Shown here one piece after another: positions 33,232-48,581 of a DNA stretch of 64,000 nucleotides (positions are counted from its first letter, which is position 1; each line of letters starts with the position of its first letter). The translations under genes were made by a program, and so were the position numbers. The DNA is taken from NCBI RefSeq assembly GCF_033042135.1, contig NZ_WBXM01000006.1:186001-250000 (forward strand), read 5' to 3'. This DNA comes from Haloechinothrix sp033042135 (GTDB taxonomy: Bacteria; Actinomycetota; Actinomycetes; Mycobacteriales; Pseudonocardiaceae). The notes under the pieces were generated by a model. The model was not told where the DNA came from, did not search any database, and saw only the letters and a program-made list of their open reading frames with translations.

Positions 33232-35334
33232 CTACTCCCCCGTCGCCTTGGCGATGATTTCCTTCGCCACGTTGCTGGGAACCTCGCCGTAGGAATCGAA
33301 GTGCATCGAGTAGTTCGCCCGTCCCTGTGTCTTGGAACGCAGGTCACCGACGTACCCGAACATCTCCGAGAGCGGAGCAAGTGCCTTCACGACACGAGTC
33401 CCCGAACGTTCCTCCATGGCCTGAACATGACCGCGGCGGGAGTTCAGGTCGCCGATGACGTCACCCATGTACTCCTCGGGTGTCGTCACCTCAACCGCCA
33501 TCAGCGGTTCCAGCAGTACCGGTTTCGCCTTCTGGCAGGCTTCCTTCATCGCCATCGATCCGGCGATCTTGAATGCCATCTCAGAAGAGTCGACCTCGTG
33601 GTACGCACCGTCCACCAAGGTCACCTTGACCCCGACGAGCGGGTAGCCTGCCAGCACGCCGTACTGCATGGCGTCCTGCGCACCCTCGTCGACCGAAGGG
33701 ATGTACTCCTTCGGGATACGGCCACCGGTGATCTTGTTCTCGAACTCGTAGAGCGCACCGTCCGCAGAGGTCTCGAGCGGCTCCAGGTTGATGATCACCC
33801 GGGCGAACTGTCCAGAGCCACCCGTCTGCTTCTTGTGCGTGTACTCGTGTCCGGTGACCGGCTTCCTGATCGTTTCCCGGTAAGCCACCTGCGGCTTACC
33901 GATGTTGGCCTCGACCTTGAAGTCGGACTTCATCCGGTTGACGAGCACGTCGAGGTGCAGCTCACCCATCCCCGACACGATCGTCTGCCCTGTCTCATCG
34001 TCCAGGTGCACCCTGAACGTCGGGTCTTCCTCCGCCAGCTTCTGAATGGCGTTGGACAGCTTCTCCTGATCCGAGCGGGTCTTCGGCTCGATCGCCACGG
34101 AGATGACCGGCTCGGGGAACGTCATCGACTCGAGCACGACCGGATTCGCCGTGTCGCTGAGCGTGTCCCCGGTGCTTGTCTCCTTGAGCCCCTGCACGGC
34201 GTAGATGTGCCCGGCCTGGGCCTCGTCGATCGGGTTCTCCTTATTGGAGTGCATCTGGAACAGCTTGCCGATGCGCTCCTTGCGCCCCCTCGTGGCATTC
34301 AGCACCTGGGTGCCCGAGCTGACCTTGCCCGAGTACACCCTGATGTAGGTGAGCTTGCCGAAGAACGGGTGCGCCGCGACCTTGAACGCCAGCGCCGAGA
34401 ACGGCTCCGAGGTGTCCGCCGAGCGAGTCACCTCGGTCACTTCGTCCGGCAGCTTGCCCTCGACGGCCGGAACGTCGAGCGGCGAGGGCAAGTAGTCGAC
34501 GACCGCGTCGAGCATGGGCTGCACGCCCTTGTTCTTGAACGCCGAACCGCACAACACCGGGAAGGCCTCGCGGCTGACGGTCAGCGAGCGGATGCCTGCC
34601 TTGATCTCATCCTCGGTCAGCTCCTCACCACCGAAGTACTTCTCCAGCAGTGACTCGTCCGCCTCGGCCACCGCCTCCAGCAGCTGCTCACGGTACTTCT
34701 GGGCGGTCTCGGCGAGCTCGGCCGGGATCTCCTCGACCTCGTACTTACGGCCCTTCTCGACGTCACCGCGCCAGGTGAGCGTGCGCATCTGCACCAGGTC
34801 GATGACGCCCTCGAAGTCGGACTCCGAGCCAACCGGCAGCTGGATCACCAGCGGGCGGGCGCCGAGGCGATCGGAGATCGTGCCGACGGTGAAGTAGAAG
34901 TCCGCCCCCAGCTTGTCCATCTTGTTGATGAAGCAGATCCGCGGTACCTCGTACTTGTCGGCCTGGCGCCAGACCTGCTCGGACTGCGGCTCGACGCCTT
35001 CCTTCCCGTCGAACACCGCGACGGCACCGTCGAGCACGCGCAGCGAACGCTCCACCTCGACCGTGAAGTCGACGTGACCCGGCGTGTCGATGATGTTGAT
35101 CTGGTTGCCTTCCCAGAAGGTGGTGGTGGCGGCAGAGGTGATCGTGATCCCCCTGCTCTGCTCCTCCTCCATCCAGTCCATCGTCGCGGCGCCGTCGTGC
35201 ACCTCGCCGATCTTGTAGTTGATCCCGGTGTAGTACAGGATCCGCTCAGTGGTAGTCGTCTTGCCGGCATCGATATGCGCCATGATGCCGATGTTGCGGA
35301 CCTTGTTGAGGTCGGTCAGCACGTCGCGTGCCAC
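33232..35334 (-). CDS. fusA: Elongation factor G
   Basis: Translocation GTPase. 700 residues with G1 AHIDAGKTTTTERIL, G3 DTPGHVDFTVEVERS and G4 FINKMDKLGADF; domains II-V are complete to SMHFDSYGEVPSNVAKEIIAKATGE. GTG start at 35332-35334. Between rpsG and tuf. Confidence 0.98.
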   Translation of the reverse strand: MARDVLTDLNKVRNIGIMAHIDAGKTTTTERILYYTGINYKIGEVHDGAATMDWMEEEQSRGITITSAATTTFWEGNQINIIDTPGHVDFTVEVERSLRVLDGAVAVFDGKEGVEPQSEQVWRQADKYEVPRICFINKMDKLGADFYFTVGTISDRLGARPLVIQLPVGSESDFEGVIDLVQMRTLTWRGDVEKGRKYEVEEIPAELAETAQKYREQLLEAVAEADESLLEKYFGGEELTEDEIKAGIRSLTVSREAFPVLCGSAFKNKGVQPMLDAVVDYLPSPLDVPAVEGKLPDEVTEVTRSADTSEPFSALAFKVAAHPFFGKLTYIRVYSGKVSSGTQVLNATRGRKERIGKLFQMHSNKENPIDEAQAGHIYAVQGLKETSTGDTLSDTANPVVLESMTFPEPVISVAIEPKTRSDQEKLSNAIQKLAEEDPTFRVHLDDETGQTIVSGMGELHLDVLVNRMKSDFKVEANIGKPQVAYRETIRKPVTGHEYTHKKQTGGSGQFARVIINLEPLETSADGALYEFENKITGGRIPKEYIPSVDEGAQDAMQYGVLAGYPLVGVKVTLVDGAYHEVDSSEMAFKIAGSMAMKEACQKAKPVLLEPLMAVEVTTPEEYMGDVIGDLNSRRGHVQAMEERSGTRVVKALAPLSEMFGYVGDLRSKTQGRANYSMHFDSYGEVPSNVAKEIIAKATGE

Positions 35335-35406
35335 GAGAGTTTCCCCTGTCTTCAGCGTCGATCCCGGCCCGCTGCTGTCTGTCGCTGCTCGAGCCCGGGA
35401 AGGCGG

Positions 35407-35877
35407 TCACCAACGGTAGTGGGCGAATGCCTTGTTCGATTCGGCCATCTTGTGCGTGTCTTCGCGGCGCTTCACGCTGGCCCCGAGACCGTTGCTCGCG
35501 TCGAGCAGCTCGTTCTGCAGGCGCTCGCTCATCGTCTTCTCCCTGCGCTGCTTGGCGTAACGCACGATCCAGCGCAGGGCAAGCGTCGTCGAACGCCCGG
35601 AGCGCACCTCGACCGGCACCTGGTAGGTGGCGCCACCGACTCGGCGGCTGCGCACCTCCAGCGTCGGCTTCACGTTGTCCAACGCGCGCTTGAGGGTGAT
35701 CACCGGATCGGTCCCGGTCTTCTCGCGGGCACCCTCGAGCGCCCCGTACACGATGCGCTCGGCGAGGGAGCGCTTCCCGTCGCGCAACACCTTGTTGATC
35801 AGCTGGGTCACCAGCGGGGAGCTGTAGACGGGATCAGAGATCAGCGGCCGCTTCGGGGCCGGACCCTTGCGGGGCAT
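35407..35877 (-). CDS. rpsG: 30S ribosomal protein S7
   Basis: Head assembly protein and str-operon repressor in E. coli. 156 residues, MPRKGPAPKRPLISDPVYSSPLVTQLINKVLRDGKRSLAERIVYGAL through KMAESNKAFAHYRW. The ATG overlaps the rpsL stop by one base (TGATG). Confidence 0.98.
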   Translation of the reverse strand: MPRKGPAPKRPLISDPVYSSPLVTQLINKVLRDGKRSLAERIVYGALEGAREKTGTDPVITLKRALDNVKPTLEVRSRRVGGATYQVPVEVRSGRSTTLALRWIVRYAKQRREKTMSERLQNELLDASNGLGASVKRREDTHKMAESNKAFAHYRW

Positions 35878-36251
35878 CAGCTCTTCTCCTTCTTCGCGCC
35901 GTACCGGCTGCGCGCCTGCTTGCGGTTCTTCACACCTTGGGTGTCCAGTGAGCCGCGGACAATCTTGTAGCGAACGCCAGGGAGGTCCTTCACACGACCA
36001 CCACGCACGAGCACCATGGAGTGCTCCTGCAGGTTGTGCCCCTCGCCTGGAATGTAGGCTGTGACCTCGACTCCGCTGGTCAACCGCACACGCGCGACCT
36101 TGCGCAGCGCCGAGTTCGGCTTCTTGGGAGTGGTGGTGTACACACGCGTGCACACACCTCGACGCTGAGGGCTTCCCTTGAGCGCCGCGGTCTTCAGCTT
36201 CGCAGCCTTGTCCTTGCGGCCCTTACGGACCAGCTGCTGAATCGTGGGCAA
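35877..36251 (-). CDS. rpsL: 30S ribosomal protein S12
   Basis: Decoding-centre protein. 124 residues, starting MPTIQQLVRKGRKDKAAKLKTAALKGSPQRRGVCTRVYTTTPKKPNSALRKVARV. The streptomycin-region lysines (TPKKPNSALRKV and VRGGRVKDLPGV) are wild type. The start codon reads TTG at 36249-36251 with only a weak GAGAAAG upstream, although the protein start is invariant in the family. Confidence 0.97.
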   Translation of the reverse strand: MPTIQQLVRKGRKDKAAKLKTAALKGSPQRRGVCTRVYTTTPKKPNSALRKVARVRLTSGVEVTAYIPGEGHNLQEHSMVLVRGGRVKDLPGVRYKIVRGSLDTQGVKNRKQARSRYGAKKEKS

Positions 36252-36743
36252 TGGACCAGCTTTCTCTTTCGTTCACGTCAGTACTGTCGCTGTCCCCGGT
36301 CCCCGAGGTCGGGCGTGTCGGCGCCGGAGTACAACGGCACGCCGACTGCCAGTCCTCCGAGGTATCCGAGGGTTTCTCCGCTTCACGCCGAACGCTCGTC
36401 GCTCATGCTGAACGCCTGCACACGTCCGGCGGGCATACGGAGAGGCCCGACATCGCCGGGCACAGGCATCAAAGATACCCGCCCTCGCATGAGCGGCTGA
36501 CGTCGGGGGGTGGTTCAGCGACCAGCCACACCGACCAGCCGCATCAACCGACTGTCGCGCACCATCGTAGCAACGCCGCTCACCGCCGTCAGAGGGCGTG
36601 GCCTGCGACGCGGCTCGACCTCACAGCGGACCCGTTACCCCGTGATTCGACCGGCTCTCCCATGAGTGGAACCAGCGCGCCGCGCACGACGTCCGTATCG
36701 AGTACCGACCATAGATCGACCATCGAGCAACGTGGGGGCGCCA
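36252..36743. other. Divergent rpsL / ybaB-like intergenic region
   Basis: These 492 bp separate the str operon (minus) from the accessory block (plus). No gene is supported on either strand. A possible minus-strand -10 (TATCTT near 36474-36479) lacks a good -35. The promoters of both units should be here. Confidence 0.45.
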
Positions 36744-37439
36744 GTGTCTTCCGGGTCTTACGAATCTTACGGGTCAGCCGGGTCAGCCGGGTCAGCCGGG
36801 TCAGCCGCATTCGACCGGCTGACCGCCGAGTTCGACAAGCTCACCTCCAAGATCAACGAGATCGACCGCAACTTCGCGACCGTCGATGAGATGCAGCAGG
36901 AGATCCGCAACCTCGAGGTCAGCGTCAGCGCACCGGACCGCTCGGTCACCGTCACCGCTGGTGCCGGTGGCTCCGTGGTCAACATCGAACTCAGCAACGA
37001 TGCGTTGCGGCAGCAGCCGGGTTCGCTCGCCGCGTCCATCCTGTCCACCCTCCAGCAGGCGACCGCGGAATCCGCACGACGGGAGGCGGCCATCATCGAG
37101 GCGCATCTCGGGAGCGCCTCGACCCTCGGATCCGCCGAGCAGGTATTGCGCGCGCAATCACAGGCTTTGGATACCAGCGTGGCGGACCTGCGGTCGCAGA
37201 TGCCGGACGCGCACCGCCCGGCTTCGGCCGCCGGATCCGGGCGCACCGGGCGAGCGGCGCCTCCCGATCCCGACTACCCCGACGACCCCGACGACGAGGA
37301 CTTCAGCAGGCGGTCCTTCCTCGGCAGTCAGCGAACGTCCGGCACCTCCGGCGAATCAGGGCCGGTGTCCTCGCCAGAAGGCTCGCCGGGGGATGCGTTC
37401 CTGCACAACGTGTTGAAAGAGAAGGAGGACGGGCGATGA
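36744..37439 (+). CDS. YbaB/EbfC-like nucleoid-associated protein
   Basis: 231 residues. A GSA-repeat N-terminus is followed by a helical segment (AFDRLTAEFDKLTSKINEIDRNFATVDEMQQEIRNLEVSVSAPDRSVTVTAGAGGSVVNIELS) that matches the YbaB fold: a long helix, then beta strands with DRSVTVT and GAGGSVVNIEL. A second helix (SLAASILSTLQQATAESARREAAI) and a long disordered acidic tail ending in DAFLHNVLKEKEDGR follow. GTG 36744 has GTGGGGGCG upstream; an ATG 26 codons earlier gives unconserved sequence. In actinobacteria such genes commonly lead T7SS-substrate pairs, and here the stop overlaps the next start (ATGA). Confidence 0.8.
   Translation: MSSGSYESYGSAGSAGSAGSAAFDRLTAEFDKLTSKINEIDRNFATVDEMQQEIRNLEVSVSAPDRSVTVTAGAGGSVVNIELSNDALRQQPGSLAASILSTLQQATAESARREAAIIEAHLGSASTLGSAEQVLRAQSQALDTSVADLRSQMPDAHRPASAAGSGRTGRAAPPDPDYPDDPDDEDFSRRSFLGSQRTSGTSGESGPVSSPEGSPGDAFLHNVLKEKEDGR
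36771..36806 (+). repeat. Four tandem 9-bp units coding (Gly-Ser-Ala)4
   Basis: GGGTCAGCC is repeated four times without change, right after the start of the YbaB-like gene. The identity at the DNA level suggests recent slippage expansion. Confidence 0.95.
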
Positions 37440-37756
37440 GCGCATCGGGATTCCGCGTCGACCCGGACGACATCGACCGCTACGCGAGCGACCTCGGGCA
37501 GTACCAGGACCAGGCTTCGGAGATCAAGTCCCTGGTCGCCGAGGCCGACGTTGGTGACGAGTCGTGGGGAATCATCGGTCTGTTCACAAAACAGTCCTAC
37601 ACCGAGGCGCTCGAGCAGCTCCAAGAGCAGATGCAGGCGCTGATCGACGGGGTGGAAACCGCGTCGGAGAAGTTCCGCGCGGCCGCACGCGACTACCGGG
37701 AACTCGAGGACACGTGCCGCCAGACACTCAGCGGCATCCTCGATGAGGCCGGTTAA
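37436..37756 (+). CDS. EspC-like type VII secretion target (PF10824 type)
   Basis: 106-residue helical protein. MSASGFRVDPDDIDRYASDLGQYQDQASEIKSLV forms helix one, DESWGIIGLFTKQSYTEALEQLQEQMQALIDGVETASEKFRAAARDYRELEDTCRQTL helix two, with a W-G turn between them as in EspC/WXG100 proteins. Its start overlaps the preceding stop, and the next gene encodes a longer WXG-like protein, so the two may form a heterodimeric substrate pair. The export signal YxxxD/E may be YRELE near the C-terminus (DYRELED). Confidence 0.75.
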   Translation: MSASGFRVDPDDIDRYASDLGQYQDQASEIKSLVAEADVGDESWGIIGLFTKQSYTEALEQLQEQMQALIDGVETASEKFRAAARDYRELEDTCRQTLSGILDEAG

Positions 37757-37848
37757 CGCGCGAGAGCCCGCACCGGCACGTCACACCACATTCCCAGTAC
37801 GGCGGTCCCCGATACGACACCGCCCCGAGCGTACGGAGGTTAGTTCCC

Positions 37849-38997
37849 ATGGCCGAAGTCGAGGACGTGGCCTCGGGTATCGAGCTCGATTCGCACGATG
37901 CGCCCACCATCGATCCGCACGGTGCTGTGAGTGAGATCCCGATCTACGGCAGCGCGCGCGATCTCAGCAGCGACCTTATGGGCACCGGGCAGAGCGTGGC
38001 AGGCCTGTTGCACGGTGGCGAGAACGAGCCGGGCGTCGCGGAGGTCGCAGCCGAAGCAGGCGAGCTGGTCACCGACACCGGCAGCTTCGTCGCGGAATGC
38101 GCCAATACCGCCAGCAGCATGATCACCAGTCCGGGAACCTGGCTCGCGAGCAATGGGCTCGATTTCCTACTGGAGTACATCACCCCGTTGCAGGACATGC
38201 TGAACCAGGTCACCGGGGACGCGGCGGCGCTGGAGAGGGCCGCGGGGAACTTCACCAGCATCGGCGAGGGCCTGCAAGCGATGAGCACGAACTTCGTCGA
38301 CGTGGCGGACTCCTCGCTGGCCGAATGGGCAGGCGACGGCGCGGACCGCGCGCGAGAGCGCCTGGCGGAATTCGCCGACGGGATCAGCGGAATCGCGGCA
38401 CATTCCGGGAATGTAGCCGATATCCTCCGATCCTCGGCAATGATGATGGAGGCCGTGGAAACGGCGGTGAAATCCCTCATTTCCGAGCTGGTGGGAAATC
38501 TGATCGAGATCTGGCTTCCGGCGCTGGCCGCCAGCGTCGTGAGCTTCGGAACGTCTGTGGCGGCCGCCAAGGGAGTCACCGCCGCCAGGGTCGCGACCAC
38601 ATCGACGCGGGTCGGGCGGCTCGTCAACCGGCTGATGGGCCTGTTGCGCAAGCTCGCCAACTTCTTCAACCGGATCAGCGGCACGCTGAAGCGCGGCGGG
38701 GGCGTGCTCGGCAAGGCCCTCGGTGGCGAGCGCGGCCAGAAGATCGGTGAGATCGGCGGCAAAGCCTTCGGCAAGGCCTTCATCGACGGCGCGGGCGAGT
38801 ACGTTCAGCAGCGCACCGGAATCGATGTCGGCGCGCTGACGGATACTACCGACGAGAACAAGTCCACCTTCGGGAATTTCCTCGACGCGGGCAGTACGTT
38901 CGCCGACCACCATCTCCCGGACAGCGAGTCCAGCGGGAGCACGATTCCCGATGAGGTGCCGTCCGATGCCGAGGTCCGGCGCGACCTCGACTACTGA
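37849..38997 (+). CDS. Large helical WXG100-like protein, probable T7SS partner or substrate
   Basis: 382 residues without signal peptide. Residues ~100-200 form a helix-turn-helix of WXG type, with the turn at LAEWAGDGADRARERLAEFADGISGIAAHSGNVADIL. A hydrophobic stretch (~215-250, LISELVGNLIEIWLPALAASVVSFGTSVAAAKG) could be a membrane-active or pore segment, and a Gly-rich region (~285-310) and acidic C-terminus follow. The arrangement recalls EspA/EspB or the N-terminal part of CpnT-like channel proteins, but no toxin domain is present. A clean start ATG lies about 90 bp after the EspC-like gene. Confidence 0.65.
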   Translation: MAEVEDVASGIELDSHDAPTIDPHGAVSEIPIYGSARDLSSDLMGTGQSVAGLLHGGENEPGVAEVAAEAGELVTDTGSFVAECANTASSMITSPGTWLASNGLDFLLEYITPLQDMLNQVTGDAAALERAAGNFTSIGEGLQAMSTNFVDVADSSLAEWAGDGADRARERLAEFADGISGIAAHSGNVADILRSSAMMMEAVETAVKSLISELVGNLIEIWLPALAASVVSFGTSVAAAKGVTAARVATTSTRVGRLVNRLMGLLRKLANFFNRISGTLKRGGGVLGKALGGERGQKIGEIGGKAFGKAFIDGAGEYVQQRTGIDVGALTDTTDENKSTFGNFLDAGSTFADHHLPDSESSGSTIPDEVPSDAEVRRDLDY

Positions 38998-39089
38998 AAC
39001 GGCAGCGGCGGATCGGGGAGCACCGCTACACTGCCGCACCGTGGAACCCGCCCTCGTACACCGAGGGCAGCGGCCTAAGGAGGGACGCC

Positions 39090-39833
39090 ATCCATCCCGA
39101 TACGCTGGGAGCTCTCGCACTCGGAGCGTTCGTGTTGCTCGCCGTGCTGGCCTACGTGGCACACCGGGTACGGCAGCGCAAGGCAGCGGCGCACCTGGAC
39201 GCGCTGGCGCAGCAGCTCGACGGGATCGAACGCACGAACGACCCCGACAACCAGCCAAGCTTCGGTGTCCGGCCCCGACGGCTCATCGGCCACGGCGGCA
39301 TACCGCGTGAACGCGGTGACTTCGACAGGGCGATCGAGGCCCGCCGGGGCGACGTTCCCGTGCTGCTGGTGGACTACACCGTCGACCACCCACCTGAGGC
39401 ACGCTCCCGGCACGGGAACTCCCAGCAAGGTGCTCGGCACATGGTGCAGGTGCAGACCCCGCTCGTGCCCACGTTATGCATCCAACGACGTCCCAGGAAC
39501 TTCCGGTACAACCATCCCACCAGCCTGCACTTCGTCAGCGACGAGGAACTGGCCGAGTATGCCACGGGCGACGCGCGGTTCGACGAGCTCTTCCAGGTGC
39601 TCACGGCGAGCCAGGCGTTCGCCGCCGACCTGTTGACCGCCCAGCTCGTCGGGCTCATGACCTCCGACGAGTGGTTCCACCGCCGCATGATCGTGTTCGA
39701 GTCCGGCACCGTCTGGACGCAGGACGGCGATCACATGGCCGACGTCGACGTCCTCGACACGGTGGATCGGCTGATCCGGTTCGCGCGCACGGTGCCGTCC
39801 CGAACGTGGGAGCAACACGCTATCGCGCGCTGA
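39090..39833 (+). CDS. Membrane-anchored protein of unknown function with probable ATC start
   Basis: I do not recognise this family. A hydrophobic helix (LGALALGAFVLLAVLAYVAH) at the extreme N-terminus is followed by basic residues, then a soluble domain (~70-245) with HFVSDEELAEYATGDARFDELFQVLT and EWFHRRMIVFESGTVWTQDGDHM. The strong Shine-Dalgarno AAGGAGGG (39078-39084 area) stands 5-6 nt before ATC 39090, which is in frame and gives a natural membrane-protein start; the first standard start codon is GTG 39132, which would cut into the helix and has no ribosome binding site. Neighbours are the T7SS-like trio and ssg. Confidence 0.7.
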   Translation: MHPDTLGALALGAFVLLAVLAYVAHRVRQRKAAAHLDALAQQLDGIERTNDPDNQPSFGVRPRRLIGHGGIPRERGDFDRAIEARRGDVPVLLVDYTVDHPPEARSRHGNSQQGARHMVQVQTPLVPTLCIQRRPRNFRYNHPTSLHFVSDEELAEYATGDARFDELFQVLTASQAFAADLLTAQLVGLMTSDEWFHRRMIVFESGTVWTQDGDHMADVDVLDTVDRLIRFARTVPSRTWEQHAIAR

Positions 39834-39984
39834 GCTGCGGCGTTACATGCGTGACGCACGATACACCGCATCGGCTGATCTCACGGCCCGCGGCGTCATC
39901 ATCCGGCACCGATCGCATCTCCCCGGTACCAAGCCCATCGCGCCGGCTTCCACACCGGCCAGCTGACCAGGAGGAGGGCGACAT

Positions 39985-40401
39985 ATGACCGCCAACGCAG
40001 CGCGCAACGACCGGTTCATCAACCTGCACAGCGAGCACACCCCGGTGCTGTCCCGCTGGTCGTACGACCCCGAGGAGCCGTACGCCGTCACCGTGGCGTT
40101 CCAGATCGGCGTCGACCAGTGGGTGGAATGGGTGTTCGCCCGCGACCTGCTGATGGCCGGCGTGGTCGGACCCGCAGGTATCGGGGACGTGCGCTTCGTC
40201 CCCTTCGACGAGCCCGACAGCGAGCACGGTGAGCGGTTGTTGCTGCTCCAGATCGAGTCCGACCAGGGCCGGGCCTCGTGGTTCCTGAACAGGGACGAAG
40301 CCGACGAGTTTCTCGAGATGACGCTCCAGATCGTGCCGTCCGGCGAAGAGGAGAACCACTTCGACGTCGACAAGCTCATCGAGGAGATCGCCGACGTGTG
40401 A
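39985..40401 (+). CDS. SsgA-family (SALP) cell division/sporulation protein
   Basis: 138 residues. LSRWSYDPEEPYAVTVAFQIGVDQWVEWVFARDLLMAGVVGPAGIGDVRFVPF carries the SsgA/SsgB signature (YDPxDPYAV, VEWVFARDLL, GxGDVR), and the C-terminus is FLEMTLQIVPSGEEENHFDVDKLIEEIADV. These proteins steer septum placement and cell-wall growth and occur only in morphologically complex actinobacteria. GGAGGAGG lies just before ATG 39985. Convergent with rpoC. Confidence 0.88.
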   Translation: MTANAARNDRFINLHSEHTPVLSRWSYDPEEPYAVTVAFQIGVDQWVEWVFARDLLMAGVVGPAGIGDVRFVPFDEPDSEHGERLLLLQIESDQGRASWFLNRDEADEFLEMTLQIVPSGEEENHFDVDKLIEEIADV

Positions 40402-40491
40402 TTCCCGCTCGCGAAGCGATGCCGATGTGCTTGGTGACACCCCGCCGGAGCGACGACCGGCAGTGGGATACGCAACAGCCGGGACACACAG

Positions 40492-40532
40492 GCGACGGCC
40501 CGGGGACACCTCCCGCGTCCCCGGGCCGTCGC
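40492..40532. terminator. Bidirectional terminator between ssg and rpoC
   Basis: A perfect 16-bp stem (40492-40507 with 40517-40532) with a 9-nt loop sits between the converging 3' ends of the SsgA-like gene and rpoC. Confidence 0.85.
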
Positions 40533-40561
40533 TTAGGTTGTGTGGCTCACTGCCCTCCGTG

Positions 40562-44473
<3,912 letters not shown>

Positions 44474-44527
44474 GTCGGTTCTTCTCCCCTTGTAGGTCGT
44501 TCGGCTAAGTGGTGGGGCCGATCGGCT

Positions 44528-44579
44528 CGCTCGGACGGGCCCGGCGACGGCTGACGCGGTCGCACGGCCCGTCCGAGCG
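44528..44579 (-). other. Hairpin in the rpoB-rpoC spacer
   Basis: A perfect 14-bp stem (44528-44541 with 44566-44579) closes a 24-nt loop that itself can form a 5-bp stem. It begins 7 bp after the rpoB stop. It could be a partial terminator or RNase processing site that adjusts the beta to beta' ratio. Confidence 0.6.
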
Positions 44580-44586
44580 GGCGAGG

Positions 44587-48099
<3,513 letters not shown>

Positions 48100-48581
48100 G
48101 ATGCGTCCTTCCGGGGACTGATGAGCGGTTGAACAGGCACGTCAGAGTGCCGCAGTCGGGAAGCAGTCGGCGCTGCGCCAGCACCGGCTGGCGGTTGACC
48201 TGCACCGGCCAGCCATGCCCAGCACCGACTACTGCCATTGACTGATGGCAACTCGTAACGCAATCTGTCACAGGGTGCGGTGATACCCGCTATCGTAACG
48301 CGTGCGTCAGCGCAGCATGAAAGCGGGCAGCGCAACAGGTCAGTCTAGCCGTCTACGCAGCGGCTGTCGAGGGGACGCGCCCGAGCCACCCAGCCCGGTG
48401 TCTCACATCTCGCGCCGCGCACGTCGCCTTCCGGCTGCCCCTTCCACTCTGGTCAACGCGACCGACGGCTCCGTTCGACCTTGCACCACCCAGCGTGACG
48501 CGCACACGCGCCAGAGTCAAGACGCATCTCGCCACACCGGCAGGCCGCCGCCATGCCCCTGGCCGGACGCCCTCGGGAGGA
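48100..48581. other. rpoB upstream region
   Basis: No gene is supported in these 482 bp. On the minus strand, TACGAT (about 48292-48297) and TACGAG (about 48255-48260) are possible -10 boxes of rpoB promoters, but neither has a strong -35. I see no good terminator for the mce operon either, so read-through into rpoBC is possible. Confidence 0.4.

Noticed and set aside
31873..34653. A 926-codon open frame on the plus strand opposite tuf and fusA
   Set aside because: It spans two unrelated genes and their spacer in antisense, and its composition is that of a codon-bias shadow.
37849..38997. Polymorphic toxin with immunity gene
   Set aside because: The C-terminus is short, acidic and without a toxin-like domain, and the next gene codes for a membrane-anchored protein that does not look like an immunity protein.
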